Below, piece after piece: positions 26,368 to 35,227 of a DNA stretch of 47,363 nucleotides (the first letter of the stretch is position 1; the number at the start of each line of letters is the position of its first letter). Where the stretch lies: positions 2,656 to 50,018 of the forward strand of contig JAQUVS010000005.1 of the NCBI GenBank assembly GCA_028693275.1, read 5' to 3'. Source of the stretch: Bacilli bacterium. Its GTDB lineage: Bacteria; Bacillota_I; Bacilli_A; RF39; UBA660. A model generated the notes under the pieces. The model ran no database searches. It was given only the letters and a program-made list of their open reading frames with translations, and had not been told where the DNA came from. Made by a program: the position numbers and the translations under genes.

Positions 26368-28893
26368 ATGAAACAGCAAAAAGGATTTACTCTAATAGAA
26401 TTATTAGCAGTAGTCATTATAATAGGAATAATAACTTTAATAACAGTACCAGAATTCTTTGAAATGGTAGAATCATCAAGTAAAAAAGCTACCTTAGATT
26501 CTGTTAAAGGATTATCTAAAAGTATAGAATTACTATCAACAACAGAATTCTCTGATGTAGATAATGGTTTATTTAAAGCTTGGTTAAATGTAGATAAAGG
26601 AACTATAACTTTAAAATCATCAAGTAATGATGAACTAGCTGAGAAATTAATAAAAAAAATAGACATCAAAGGAAATATTAACTCTTTTTCAGGTAGCATT
26701 GAACTTTCAATGAATGGCGAAACAAGAATGAATTTATCAGATGAAAATTGGTGTGTTTATAAAGATTTTTTAGGGGAATATAGTGTTACCAAAAATGAAG
26801 GCGATTGTAGTCCCGAAGTTGAATCATGTTTTAATTTTGATAAAACAACAGGTACTATTCTAAATTATGATAACTATACTTATACATATGACATAAATGA
26901 AAAATTTTGTAAAGAAATGCTATCGGAAACAGAAATGACAGAAACGGATATTAATACAATATGTTCTGGGGGACAATTGGGATTAGATGAAATAACATTT
27001 GATGACATAGTAAATGAATTTTCAATAGCTTATTCTGAAGGTTTAAATCATTTAGAAACTCTTTATCTTTTTGAAAGTAGAGGACTAATTACAAATTTAG
27101 AATTATCAGGTAGAGATACAAATCTATGTCCAATTGATGTAGTAATTCCAGATGAAATAGATGGAGTTGCGGTGACAAAAATAGGGAATTATGCCTTTGC
27201 AGGAAATAACATAAGTAGCATAGTAATACCTGATACAGTAAATGATATAGGAAAATTTGCTTTTGCATATAACAACTTAACATCAATAAATTTACCAGTA
27301 GGTATAACATTAATAAGAAATGGTGCGTTTCTTAATAATAAATTAGAAACAATTAATATCCCATCAGGGGTTACAAGAATTAATAAAACTGCTTTCGGAT
27401 ATAACAGTTTAACATCAGCAACATTTCCCTCAACATTAAAATATATTAGTGATGAGGCCTTTATTATTAATGAAATTGCATCTATAACTTTACCAAGTGG
27501 GCTATTAGAAATAGGTAAAAGTGCCTTTCAATACAATAATATACCATCTCTAATAATACCTAATACTGTAACAAAAATAGGTGAAGGAGCTTTTGCAAGT
27601 AATTCTCTTACTTCATTAACTTTATCTACCGCGTTAACAAAAATTGAAGAATCAGCATTTTCACAAAATGATATTGCAACTGTTACTATACCATCATTAG
27701 TAACAGAAATAGGAGCTTATGCTTTTTATGGAAATAATCTAGCTACAATAACAATACCAGCATCTGTAAAAACTATAGGGGAATCTGCCTTTCTAGATAA
27801 TAAAATTGCATCTCTAACTATACCTACAACTGTTACAACAATTGGTAAAAAGGCATTTAAAAATAACCTTATAGCAACACTTACAATTCCTAATACTTTA
27901 CTTAAAATTGAAGAAGAAACATTTTCTCAAAATGTTATTACAAGTTTAAATTTAGGTACAGGAGTTTCTGAAATAGGAGAAAAAGCCTTTGCTAATAATA
28001 AATTAACAGCTTTAACAATTCCTGCCTCAATGAGAAAGTTAAACGGTTTTTACGATAATAACATAGCTTCTCTTACGGTAACTTCTGGTGTAACAGAAAT
28101 AGGAGATGAGGCTTTCTATTCCAATCTGCTAACAAGTTTATCTCTTCCAACTACATTAACAAAAATTGGTAAAAAAGCTTTTACAGATAACAGTTTAACA
28201 GCAGTTACTTTACCAACATCACTTAGAATACTAGGAGGAGGAGCATTTTCATCTAATAAATTTCCTGATGCAAATGCATACATGTATGGAATAAAAGAAG
28301 TGGATGGAACTATAGATAATACTATTTTAAATAGTATAACATCTGATACTATCTATTCAATAACTATTCCATCAACTGTCAAAAAAGTCGATTCAGATGC
28401 AGCTTTTCAAGGTGCTATAAGTTCTCTTACTTTAAATGAAGGCCTAGTAGAAATAGGAGACAATGCTTTTGCTTCTAACATATTTACTGTTCTTAATCTC
28501 CCATCAACTGTTAAAAAAATTGGAGTAAATTCTTTTGCATATAACAGAATTGAAACATTAAATTTAAATAATAACTTAAATTATATTGGATTTGGTGCTT
28601 TTATATCTAATCCATTAGAAACTTTAACAATTCCTAAATCAGTAAGAGTTATCGAAGGGAATGCTTTTAGAAGCAATCATTTGACTACTATAACTTTTGA
28701 AGATGGAAGTAAAATTTATGAAAAAAGTATATATAAGGGAGCATTTAGTAATAATACTAACTTAACAACAATTAAATATACATCTCAATCAAAACAACAC
28801 TGGAACAAAATTGTTTTTGATACATATGATGAATCATTATTTACAACTGGTGATATAACATACAATAGTAAAACAGTAAGTATAACAAGATAA
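26368..28893 (+). CDS. Type IV prepilin-like N-terminus fused to BspA-type LRR_5 repeat domain
   Basis: MKQQKGFTLIELLAVVIIIGIITLITVPEFF; many repeats of the form IPxxVTxIGxxAFxxNxLxSLT. Confidence 0.93.
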   Translation: MKQQKGFTLIELLAVVIIIGIITLITVPEFFEMVESSSKKATLDSVKGLSKSIELLSTTEFSDVDNGLFKAWLNVDKGTITLKSSSNDELAEKLIKKIDIKGNINSFSGSIELSMNGETRMNLSDENWCVYKDFLGEYSVTKNEGDCSPEVESCFNFDKTTGTILNYDNYTYTYDINEKFCKEMLSETEMTETDINTICSGGQLGLDEITFDDIVNEFSIAYSEGLNHLETLYLFESRGLITNLELSGRDTNLCPIDVVIPDEIDGVAVTKIGNYAFAGNNISSIVIPDTVNDIGKFAFAYNNLTSINLPVGITLIRNGAFLNNKLETINIPSGVTRINKTAFGYNSLTSATFPSTLKYISDEAFIINEIASITLPSGLLEIGKSAFQYNNIPSLIIPNTVTKIGEGAFASNSLTSLTLSTALTKIEESAFSQNDIATVTIPSLVTEIGAYAFYGNNLATITIPASVKTIGESAFLDNKIASLTIPTTVTTIGKKAFKNNLIATLTIPNTLLKIEEETFSQNVITSLNLGTGVSEIGEKAFANNKLTALTIPASMRKLNGFYDNNIASLTVTSGVTEIGDEAFYSNLLTSLSLPTTLTKIGKKAFTDNSLTAVTLPTSLRILGGGAFSSNKFPDANAYMYGIKEVDGTIDNTILNSITSDTIYSITIPSTVKKVDSDAAFQGAISSLTLNEGLVEIGDNAFASNIFTVLNLPSTVKKIGVNSFAYNRIETLNLNNNLNYIGFGAFISNPLETLTIPKSVRVIEGNAFRSNHLTTITFEDGSKIYEKSIYKGAFSNNTNLTTIKYTSQSKQHWNKIVFDTYDESLFTTGDITYNSKTVSITR

Positions 28894-28910
28894 ATAGTTA
28901 TACTTTTTTT
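28878..28910 (+). terminator. Intrinsic terminator
   Basis: AAGTATAAC...GTTATACTT plus T-run. Confidence 0.8.
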
Positions 28911-28953
28911 GTGTAAAATTTTACACTTTAATTTACAAAAATAATAACTTTTA

Positions 28954-28982
28954 TTGTCAATAAAGAAGAAACTCTCTATAAT
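28954..28982 (+). promoter_or_regulatory. Promoter of the ADH-FIST-ALDH cluster
   Basis: TTGTCA, 17-nt spacer, TATAAT. Confidence 0.85.
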
Positions 28983-29032
28983 AAAAATAGAGGATAGTTA
29001 ATTCCTCAAATACTTATTATAAAGGAGAAAAA

Positions 29033-30184
29033 ATGGCAAATAGAATTATATTAAATGAAACTTCTTATTTTGGATTTAATTCAAGAGAAGTATTATCAAC
29101 AGAAATAATAAAAAGAAAATATAAAAAAGTTCTAGTTATGACTGATAAAAACTTAATAGAAGCAGGCGTAGCTAAAAAAGTTACTGATGTTTTAGATAAC
29201 GCAGGAATAGAATATCGCGTTTTTTCTAATATAAAGGCTAATCCTACAGTTAGTAATGTTAAAGAAGGAGTAGAAGCCTGTGCTATAGCTAATGCCGATG
29301 TTATAGTGTCAGTTGGTGGTGGAAGTGTTATTGATACTTCTAAAGCAGTAGCAATTATAATGAATAATCCTGAATTTTCAGATGTAGTATCATTAGATGG
29401 TGTTGCTGATACAAAAAATAAATCACTACCAATAATTGCCTTACCTACAACTTCAGGAACAGCTGCAGAAGTAACAATCAACTATGTAATAACAGATGAA
29501 AAAAGAGTTAAGAAAATGGTTTGTGTAGATCCTAACGATATACCAGTACTTGCAATTATAGATACTGAATTAATGTTAGGTATGCCTAAACTAGTAGCAG
29601 CATCAACAGGAATGGATGCCCTTACTCATGCTATGGAAGGATACATAACAAAAGGAGCTTGGGAAATGAGTGACATGTTTCATTTAGAAGCAATAAAACT
29701 AATTTACCAAAATCTAGAAAAAGCAGTTCTTGAAAAAGATGTAAAAGCAGTTGAAAATGTAGCTCTTGCACAGTATGTTGCCGGTATGGGATTTTCAAAT
29801 GTTGGTCTTGGAATTGTTCATTCGCTAGCTCACTCATTAGGTGCTCTATATGATACACCACACGGTGTAGCAAATGCTTTATTACTTCCAACAATACTTA
29901 AGTATAATGGAAGTGTATGCGCAAATAAATTTGTTAATATGGCAAATGTAATGGGATTAGAAACAAATGGATTAAAAGAAGAAGAATGCGTAGATTTAGT
30001 CGTAAATGCAGTTATAGAGTTATCTAAAAAAATAGGTATTCCACAAACTCTAAGAGAAATTAATGCAAAAGAAGAAGATTTACCTTGGTTAGCAGAACAA
30101 GCATTCAATGATGTTTGTACACCAGGTAATCCAAGAGAAACAAGTGTGGAAGATGTTTTAGAATTATACAAGAAAGTTTTCTAG
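29033..30184 (+). CDS. Iron-containing alcohol dehydrogenase (FucO-like)
   Basis: VSVGGGSVIDTSKA, PTTSGTAAEVT, STGMDALTHAMEGY, GIVHSLAHSLGALYDTPHGVANALLLP. Confidence 0.95.
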   Translation: MANRIILNETSYFGFNSREVLSTEIIKRKYKKVLVMTDKNLIEAGVAKKVTDVLDNAGIEYRVFSNIKANPTVSNVKEGVEACAIANADVIVSVGGGSVIDTSKAVAIIMNNPEFSDVVSLDGVADTKNKSLPIIALPTTSGTAAEVTINYVITDEKRVKKMVCVDPNDIPVLAIIDTELMLGMPKLVAASTGMDALTHAMEGYITKGAWEMSDMFHLEAIKLIYQNLEKAVLEKDVKAVENVALAQYVAGMGFSNVGLGIVHSLAHSLGALYDTPHGVANALLLPTILKYNGSVCANKFVNMANVMGLETNGLKEEECVDLVVNAVIELSKKIGIPQTLREINAKEEDLPWLAEQAFNDVCTPGNPRETSVEDVLELYKKVF

Positions 30185-30197
30185 AAGGAGGAAAGAT

Positions 30198-31358
30198 ATG
30201 TTAAAATCAAACGTTGGTTATTCAACACTAGAATCTGCTATAGAAGCAGGTAAAGAAATTGCAAAAAAAGCAAAAGTAGGATTAAAAAATCCTAAAATAG
30301 GAATGCTATTTACTTCAGTAGATTATAATCAAAAAGAAGTAATAGATGGTGTTAAATCTGTAATACCAAACTTACCAATTGTTGGATGTACTTCTTCAGG
30401 AGCAATAATTGTTCCAGATGGAATTATTACAGGAGATAAAGGTTTTGGAGGAATGTTATTAATTGATGACAAAGATTTAGAAATAGGTATTGCTTGTAAA
30501 GAAGGCGGAAAAAATCCAAGAGAAATAGGAAGAGAAGTAGCATTAGAAGCTTTAAATAAGGCTAAAAAAGACTATGCACCATCTTTTTATTACATGGTTG
30601 CATCTCCAAAAGAAGAAGAATTTTATGTAAAAGGAATTCAAGATGTTATTGGTGATGTTCCATTCTTTGGTGGTAGTGCTGCTGATAATGATCTAACTGG
30701 AAAATGGCAAATATTTGCTGATAAAGAAATAGTTGACGATGGTGTGGCAGTTGCATTTTTTTATACAGATAAGGAAATTGAAACAGTATATACTGGAAGT
30801 TATGAAGAAACAGAAAATGTAGGAATTATAACTAAAGTTGACAAAGATAGAACAATAGTAGAAATAAATAACAAACCAGCATTAGAAGTATATGCTAAAT
30901 GGATTGGTAAAAAAGCAAGCGATTTACAAGGTGGAAACTTACTTGTTGCTTCAATAACTAAACCATTAGGAGTAAAAGATGCTCTTGGTGATTTAATAGC
31001 TATTAGACATCCTATGGCAGGAAATCCTGATAACTCTATCAGTGTAGGTAATAAAGTAGTAACTAATACAGCTCTTATTCAAATGGAAACAGATGTTGAT
31101 GGTTTAATTAAATCAACGGGTAAAGCTGTTAAAGAAATTAAAAAAGAAGTAGATGCTGGTGCTTATTTCTTAGTACACTGTGGTGGAAGAAAAATAGGTA
31201 TAGGTGATAGATTAAACGAAGTACATAGAGAACTTGTTAAACAAACTGATGGTACACCATTTATAACTATATTTACTTTTGGTGAATATGGATATAAAAA
31301 TCATAGTAGAAATACATGTGGAGGATTAATGCTATCATTCACTGGATTCGAAAAGTAG
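30198..31358 (+). CDS. FIST N/C-domain signal transduction protein
   Basis: GMLFTSVDYNQKEVIDGVKSVIPNLPIVGCTSSGAI; FFGGSAADND; C-terminal GEYG. Confidence 0.92.
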   Translation: MLKSNVGYSTLESAIEAGKEIAKKAKVGLKNPKIGMLFTSVDYNQKEVIDGVKSVIPNLPIVGCTSSGAIIVPDGIITGDKGFGGMLLIDDKDLEIGIACKEGGKNPREIGREVALEALNKAKKDYAPSFYYMVASPKEEEFYVKGIQDVIGDVPFFGGSAADNDLTGKWQIFADKEIVDDGVAVAFFYTDKEIETVYTGSYEETENVGIITKVDKDRTIVEINNKPALEVYAKWIGKKASDLQGGNLLVASITKPLGVKDALGDLIAIRHPMAGNPDNSISVGNKVVTNTALIQMETDVDGLIKSTGKAVKEIKKEVDAGAYFLVHCGGRKIGIGDRLNEVHRELVKQTDGTPFITIFTFGEYGYKNHSRNTCGGLMLSFTGFEK

Positions 31359-31370
31359 GATAAAAAGAAT

Positions 31371-32807
31371 ATGAAGAATTTAATAGGGAAAAATTGGACT
31401 AATGCTAGCGATGGAAGCCTAATAGAGGTTAAAAACCCAGCTACAAATATATTAATAGACACAATTCCAAATTCAACTTTGGAAGATGTAGACAATGTTG
31501 TAAATGAAGCTCATAATGCTTTAAAAAAATGGAAAGATATGCCAATGTATGAAAGAGGTTATATCTTAGAAAAATTTGCTTCTTTAGTAGAAGAAAATAA
31601 AGAATCACTTGCAAGATTATTATCAGATGAAACTGGTAAACCAATAAAAGAAGCAAGAGGAGAAATAGCAAATACAAAAACATTTGTTCATGGTTATGTT
31701 GAAAGAGCAAAACATATGTATGGAATCAATATTCCTCTAGGAATTGAACCGGGACAAGAAAAAACAATACAATATACTGTTCAAGAACCACTTGGAGTAG
31801 TTGCTTGTATAATACCATTTAACTTTCCTTGTGATTTATTTGGTCAAAAGGTTCCATCTGCATTAATAATGGGTAATACAGTAATAGTAAAACCATCAAC
31901 ATATAATCCATTAACTTTAACTAAATATTGTGAACTACTACTTCAAGCAGGAGTTCCAGAAGGAGTTATCAATGTTATCCATGGTGAAGGAAAAACTGTA
32001 GGACAAGCACTAGCTGCTCATCCAAAAGTTCATTGTGTAAGTTTAACAGGATCAACTCAAGCAGGAATGGAAACTATGGCAACTTGTTCTAAGAATCTTA
32101 CTCATGTAATGTTAGAACTTGGTGGAAATGATGCTTTCATTCTTTGTGAAGATGGAGACATAGATTTAGCCGTAGAAGAAACAGTATGGGGAAGACTATA
32201 TAATACTGGACAAGTATGTTGTGCAAGTAAAAGATTCATAGTACATAATTCTATTAAAGATTTGTACATAAATAAATTAGTAGAAAAAATAAAAACTCTT
32301 AGAGTAGGAATGCCTTCAGAAGAAACAACAGATATTGGTTGTTTAATAAATGAAAATGCTGCAATAAGAGTAGAACAACAAGTAAATAAAACAATAGAAA
32401 GTGGTGCATCTTTAGTAATAGGAGGACATAGAAATCAAGCTTTTTATGAACCAACTATTTTATCAAATATAACTAAAGATATGGATGTTGCCAAAGATAT
32501 GGAAATATTTGGACCAGTAATTTCTATTATAGGTTATGATACTATAGATGAAGCTATTTCTATAGCAAATCAATCATCATTTGGTCTTTGTGGTAATGTT
32601 ATTACCAATGATATGAAAAAAGCTTTTAAAGTAGTTTCTGAATTAGAAGTAGGCGGAGCTGTTATAAATGGAGCAAGTTTCCATAGATCAGCAGAAATGC
32701 CATTCGGAGGATGGAAACATTCTGGAATAGGTAACGAAGGAATATCAACTACATTAAAAGAAATGTCTAGAACAAAGACAATAGTATTAAAAAATATTTT
32801 AAAATAA
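31371..32807 (+). CDS. NAD(P)-dependent aldehyde dehydrogenase
   Basis: IIPFNFPCDLFGQKVPSALIMGNTVIVKPS; LELGGNDAFI; GQVCCASKR; EIFGPVISI. Confidence 0.96.
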   Translation: MKNLIGKNWTNASDGSLIEVKNPATNILIDTIPNSTLEDVDNVVNEAHNALKKWKDMPMYERGYILEKFASLVEENKESLARLLSDETGKPIKEARGEIANTKTFVHGYVERAKHMYGINIPLGIEPGQEKTIQYTVQEPLGVVACIIPFNFPCDLFGQKVPSALIMGNTVIVKPSTYNPLTLTKYCELLLQAGVPEGVINVIHGEGKTVGQALAAHPKVHCVSLTGSTQAGMETMATCSKNLTHVMLELGGNDAFILCEDGDIDLAVEETVWGRLYNTGQVCCASKRFIVHNSIKDLYINKLVEKIKTLRVGMPSEETTDIGCLINENAAIRVEQQVNKTIESGASLVIGGHRNQAFYEPTILSNITKDMDVAKDMEIFGPVISIIGYDTIDEAISIANQSSFGLCGNVITNDMKKAFKVVSELEVGGAVINGASFHRSAEMPFGGWKHSGIGNEGISTTLKEMSRTKTIVLKNILK

Positions 32808-32830
32808 AAGTAGATTATTCTACTTTTTTT
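32806..32830 (+). terminator. Intrinsic terminator
   Basis: AAAGTAGA-TTAT-TCTACTTTTTTT. Confidence 0.8.
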
Positions 32831-32893
32831 ATTTATATTGAAAAAAAGTAAGATTTGTTGTATTCTATATATAGTATAGTAAGGAATGATAAT

Positions 32894-33499
32894 ATGGATG
32901 TAGCAAGTAAAAAAATAATTTTAGCAGTTATAAGTATAATGATTATAGTAATATTATCAGTAGGAATAACTTATGCAATGTTTTCCTATACAAAAGTAGG
33001 AAAAATAGAAAATATAATTAAAACAGGTACTATAGCTTTTGATTATGTAGAAGAAGAAACAAATGGTATTAATCTTATCAATGCCTTACCAATCGATGAT
33101 AGTATTGGTAAAAGTACTATAGAAGATAGCAATGTTTTTGATTTTAAAATATCTTCATCAAATAAATCAAATCAAAAAATTAAATATCAAATAATTGCTT
33201 CAATCTCAGAAGAAACAACTATAGATTTAAAAGCTATAAAAATATATCTAACAGAAGTAAATAATGGTATAGAACAAGAAGTAATTCTTAACACTCTTAA
33301 TTCTTTTATTGATATAGATAATTTAACTACCAATGGTAAAATTATATATTCAACTATAATTAATGATAATAGTCCTAATTATGAAAAAAATTATAGAATA
33401 AGACTATGGATATCAAATGATCCTAATTTAAATTTAAGTGATTATAGCAATAAAAATTTAGGAATAAAAATAAATGTAAATGCAGAAGCAATATATTAA
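32894..33499 (+). CDS. Exported/anchored hypothetical protein, TasA/camelysin-like
   Basis: Start 32894; signal-anchor then SVGITYAMFSYTKVGKIENIIKTGTIAFDY. Confidence 0.6.
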   Translation: MDVASKKIILAVISIMIIVILSVGITYAMFSYTKVGKIENIIKTGTIAFDYVEEETNGINLINALPIDDSIGKSTIEDSNVFDFKISSSNKSNQKIKYQIIASISEETTIDLKAIKIYLTEVNNGIEQEVILNTLNSFIDIDNLTTNGKIIYSTIINDNSPNYEKNYRIRLWISNDPNLNLSDYSNKNLGIKINVNAEAIY

Positions 33500-33523
33500 A
33501 AATAACATTATGTTATTTTTTTT
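33498..33523 (+). terminator. Intrinsic terminator
   Basis: AAAATAACATTATGTTATTTTTTTT. Confidence 0.75.
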
Positions 33524-33548
33524 CTTTTTTAGTGTATAATATATACAG

Positions 33549-34160
33549 GTGATTATTATGAATAGATTAAAAGAAATAATTAAATTTAATAAAGAAATAA
33601 AACCAGTAAAAAAATTTGTAAGACTATTAACAAAAGAAATAACTCTTGATATGTTAGAATTTGCAAAAGATAAAAAAGTAATCAAATATGAAAAAGATAC
33701 TAGTTTTATAAATTTAATAGAAGAAGTTCTTTCTTTCCTAATAGGTAAGTTTACTTATAAAGAATGGAAAACAATATTATCAACTGAAGAGTTTTATAAA
33801 AAGGAATCTTCTAATAAAGATAAGGATATAGAAATTAATTTAAGAGGTTTTATTACTAAACATTATACAGAAATGTTTGATATAGTAAATATTCCAGGAT
33901 ATAAGAAATATCAAAAAAAAGAAAAGCAAAACATATTTAAAGTTATATATGTACAAGATGCTTATCAAAAAGAAAGTAAATTATCAGCTATATATATAAT
34001 ATATGATGATTCTACTAGAGTTTGTTATGATAATAAAAATAAAAAACTCTTATCTCCAGAACTATTAGAAATAAAAGATGATACATTAATAGTTACTATA
34101 GTAGATAAAACAAGAGATATAAAAGATAAAATAAAAAGCATTTTCTTTGAGGAAGCATAA
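33549..34160 (+). CDS. Hypothetical protein
   Basis: 203 aa ORF with GGTGAT RBS, overlapped by the next ORF. Confidence 0.6.
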   Translation: MIIMNRLKEIIKFNKEIKPVKKFVRLLTKEITLDMLEFAKDKKVIKYEKDTSFINLIEEVLSFLIGKFTYKEWKTILSTEEFYKKESSNKDKDIEINLRGFITKHYTEMFDIVNIPGYKKYQKKEKQNIFKVIYVQDAYQKESKLSAIYIIYDDSTRVCYDNKNKKLLSPELLEIKDDTLIVTIVDKTRDIKDKIKSIFFEEA

Positions 34161-34669
34161 TGGAAATATCATACTTAAATAATCATGATTATAATAATGA
34201 TTTAATTATTGATTTCTTTAAAGAATATAATATAAATATTAATATAGAAAATATAGATATTCCAAATATTGATAGTAATCAAATAGAAGATAATCTTAAT
34301 TATAAAACCAAATTTATGAGTGATGTTTTAAAAAAAGATGTATTAGCAATTGATATATTTATAGAAATACCATCACTAAATAATTTTCCTGGTACAAAAA
34401 CAAATTATGTACTTGATACAATAGGTATAGATGGTATTAAATTACTATTAAATAATGAATTAGATAAAACAATAAACATAAAAGAGACTTTATCTTTTAC
34501 CAAGTATAATGAAGAACCAATTGTTTTTAATAAGATATATAGTGCTAAGTTAGAAGATGATTTAATTGTGTTAGAAAAAGAAAATATTACTAATAATTTA
34601 AAGTTAAATAATATTAAAGATACAAAGTTATTTAAAAAATTAATATTATATTTATACAAAATAGACTAA
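34160..34669 (+). CDS. Hypothetical protein
   Basis: 169 aa ORF, translationally coupled to the previous gene. Confidence 0.6.
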   Translation: MEISYLNNHDYNNDLIIDFFKEYNININIENIDIPNIDSNQIEDNLNYKTKFMSDVLKKDVLAIDIFIEIPSLNNFPGTKTNYVLDTIGIDGIKLLLNNELDKTINIKETLSFTKYNEEPIVFNKIYSAKLEDDLIVLEKENITNNLKLNNIKDTKLFKKLILYLYKID

Positions 34670-34698
34670 TTGACTTATACTATAAATAATAGTATAAT
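34670..34698 (+). promoter_or_regulatory. Sigma-A-type promoter
   Basis: TTGACT, 17-nt spacer, TATAAT. Confidence 0.85.
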
Positions 34699-34799
34699 AC
34701 GCCATAAAGAAGTATTCATTATTGGTGTAATACTTGTAATAAAGATCAAAATATAATATAATGGACATGTTACATTATAAAGATTAGGGGAGTTTTGAA

Positions 34800-35021
34800 A
34801 TGGACGATAAAGTAATAAGAAATTTAGCTATAATAGGAGTTACTGTTCTTGGACTTACAATGGTTTTAAAAAAAGTAGCACTAAATAATAGAGTTAAACA
34901 AGAAAAGACAAAAAGATTTTCACCGGAAGATGATTTCGATGAATATGAAGATATGTTAGATGAAGATATTCTTGCTGAAGAAGAAGAAATAGAAGTAAGA
35001 AAATATATAACATTACGTTAA
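34800..35021 (+). CDS. Small hypothetical protein with TM and acidic C-terminal region
   Basis: 73 aa; AGGGGAG RBS. Confidence 0.65.
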   Translation: MDDKVIRNLAIIGVTVLGLTMVLKKVALNNRVKQEKTKRFSPEDDFDEYEDMLDEDILAEEEEIEVRKYITLR

Positions 35022-35030
35022 AACAATGAT

Positions 35031-35206
35031 GAGAACATGATATATAAATCAATTTACTAAGTGAGTTAGGGATAGTGTGAACCTAGTGTATAAATTTATA
35101 TATTCCAATCTCTAAGTGGGATATCCCCGGTTAAAACCGTTATCAAATTAAGTAAATAAAAGGATGGTACCGTGCACTAAGCACTCCTTAGTATCGTTCT
35201 TTTTTT
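35031..35206 (+). promoter_or_regulatory. T-box leader of proS (specifier CCA, tRNA-Pro)
   Basis: Stem I GAG/ATATATAAA...TTTATATAT/CTC, specifier loop TCCAAT, T-box AAAGGATGGTACCGTG, terminator ACTAAG-CACTC-CTTAGT with T-run. Confidence 0.93.
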
Positions 35207-35227
35207 GTTAAAAAAAGGAGAATAAAT

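Noticed and set aside
26368-28893. Regular ~69-bp periodic sequence
   Set aside because: Explained by in-frame LRR_5 protein repeats; units diverged and coding, not CRISPR or satellite DNA
29065-29481. 138-aa minus-strand ORF
   Set aside because: Antisense shadow of the well-supported ADH gene; no RBS or recognisable family
29830-30171. 113-aa minus-strand ORF
   Set aside because: Antisense shadow of the ADH gene
35082-35084. CCT as T-box specifier codon
   Set aside because: It lies in the apical stem TAGG/CCTA of stem I; CCA at 35105-35107 sits in the proper specifier loop
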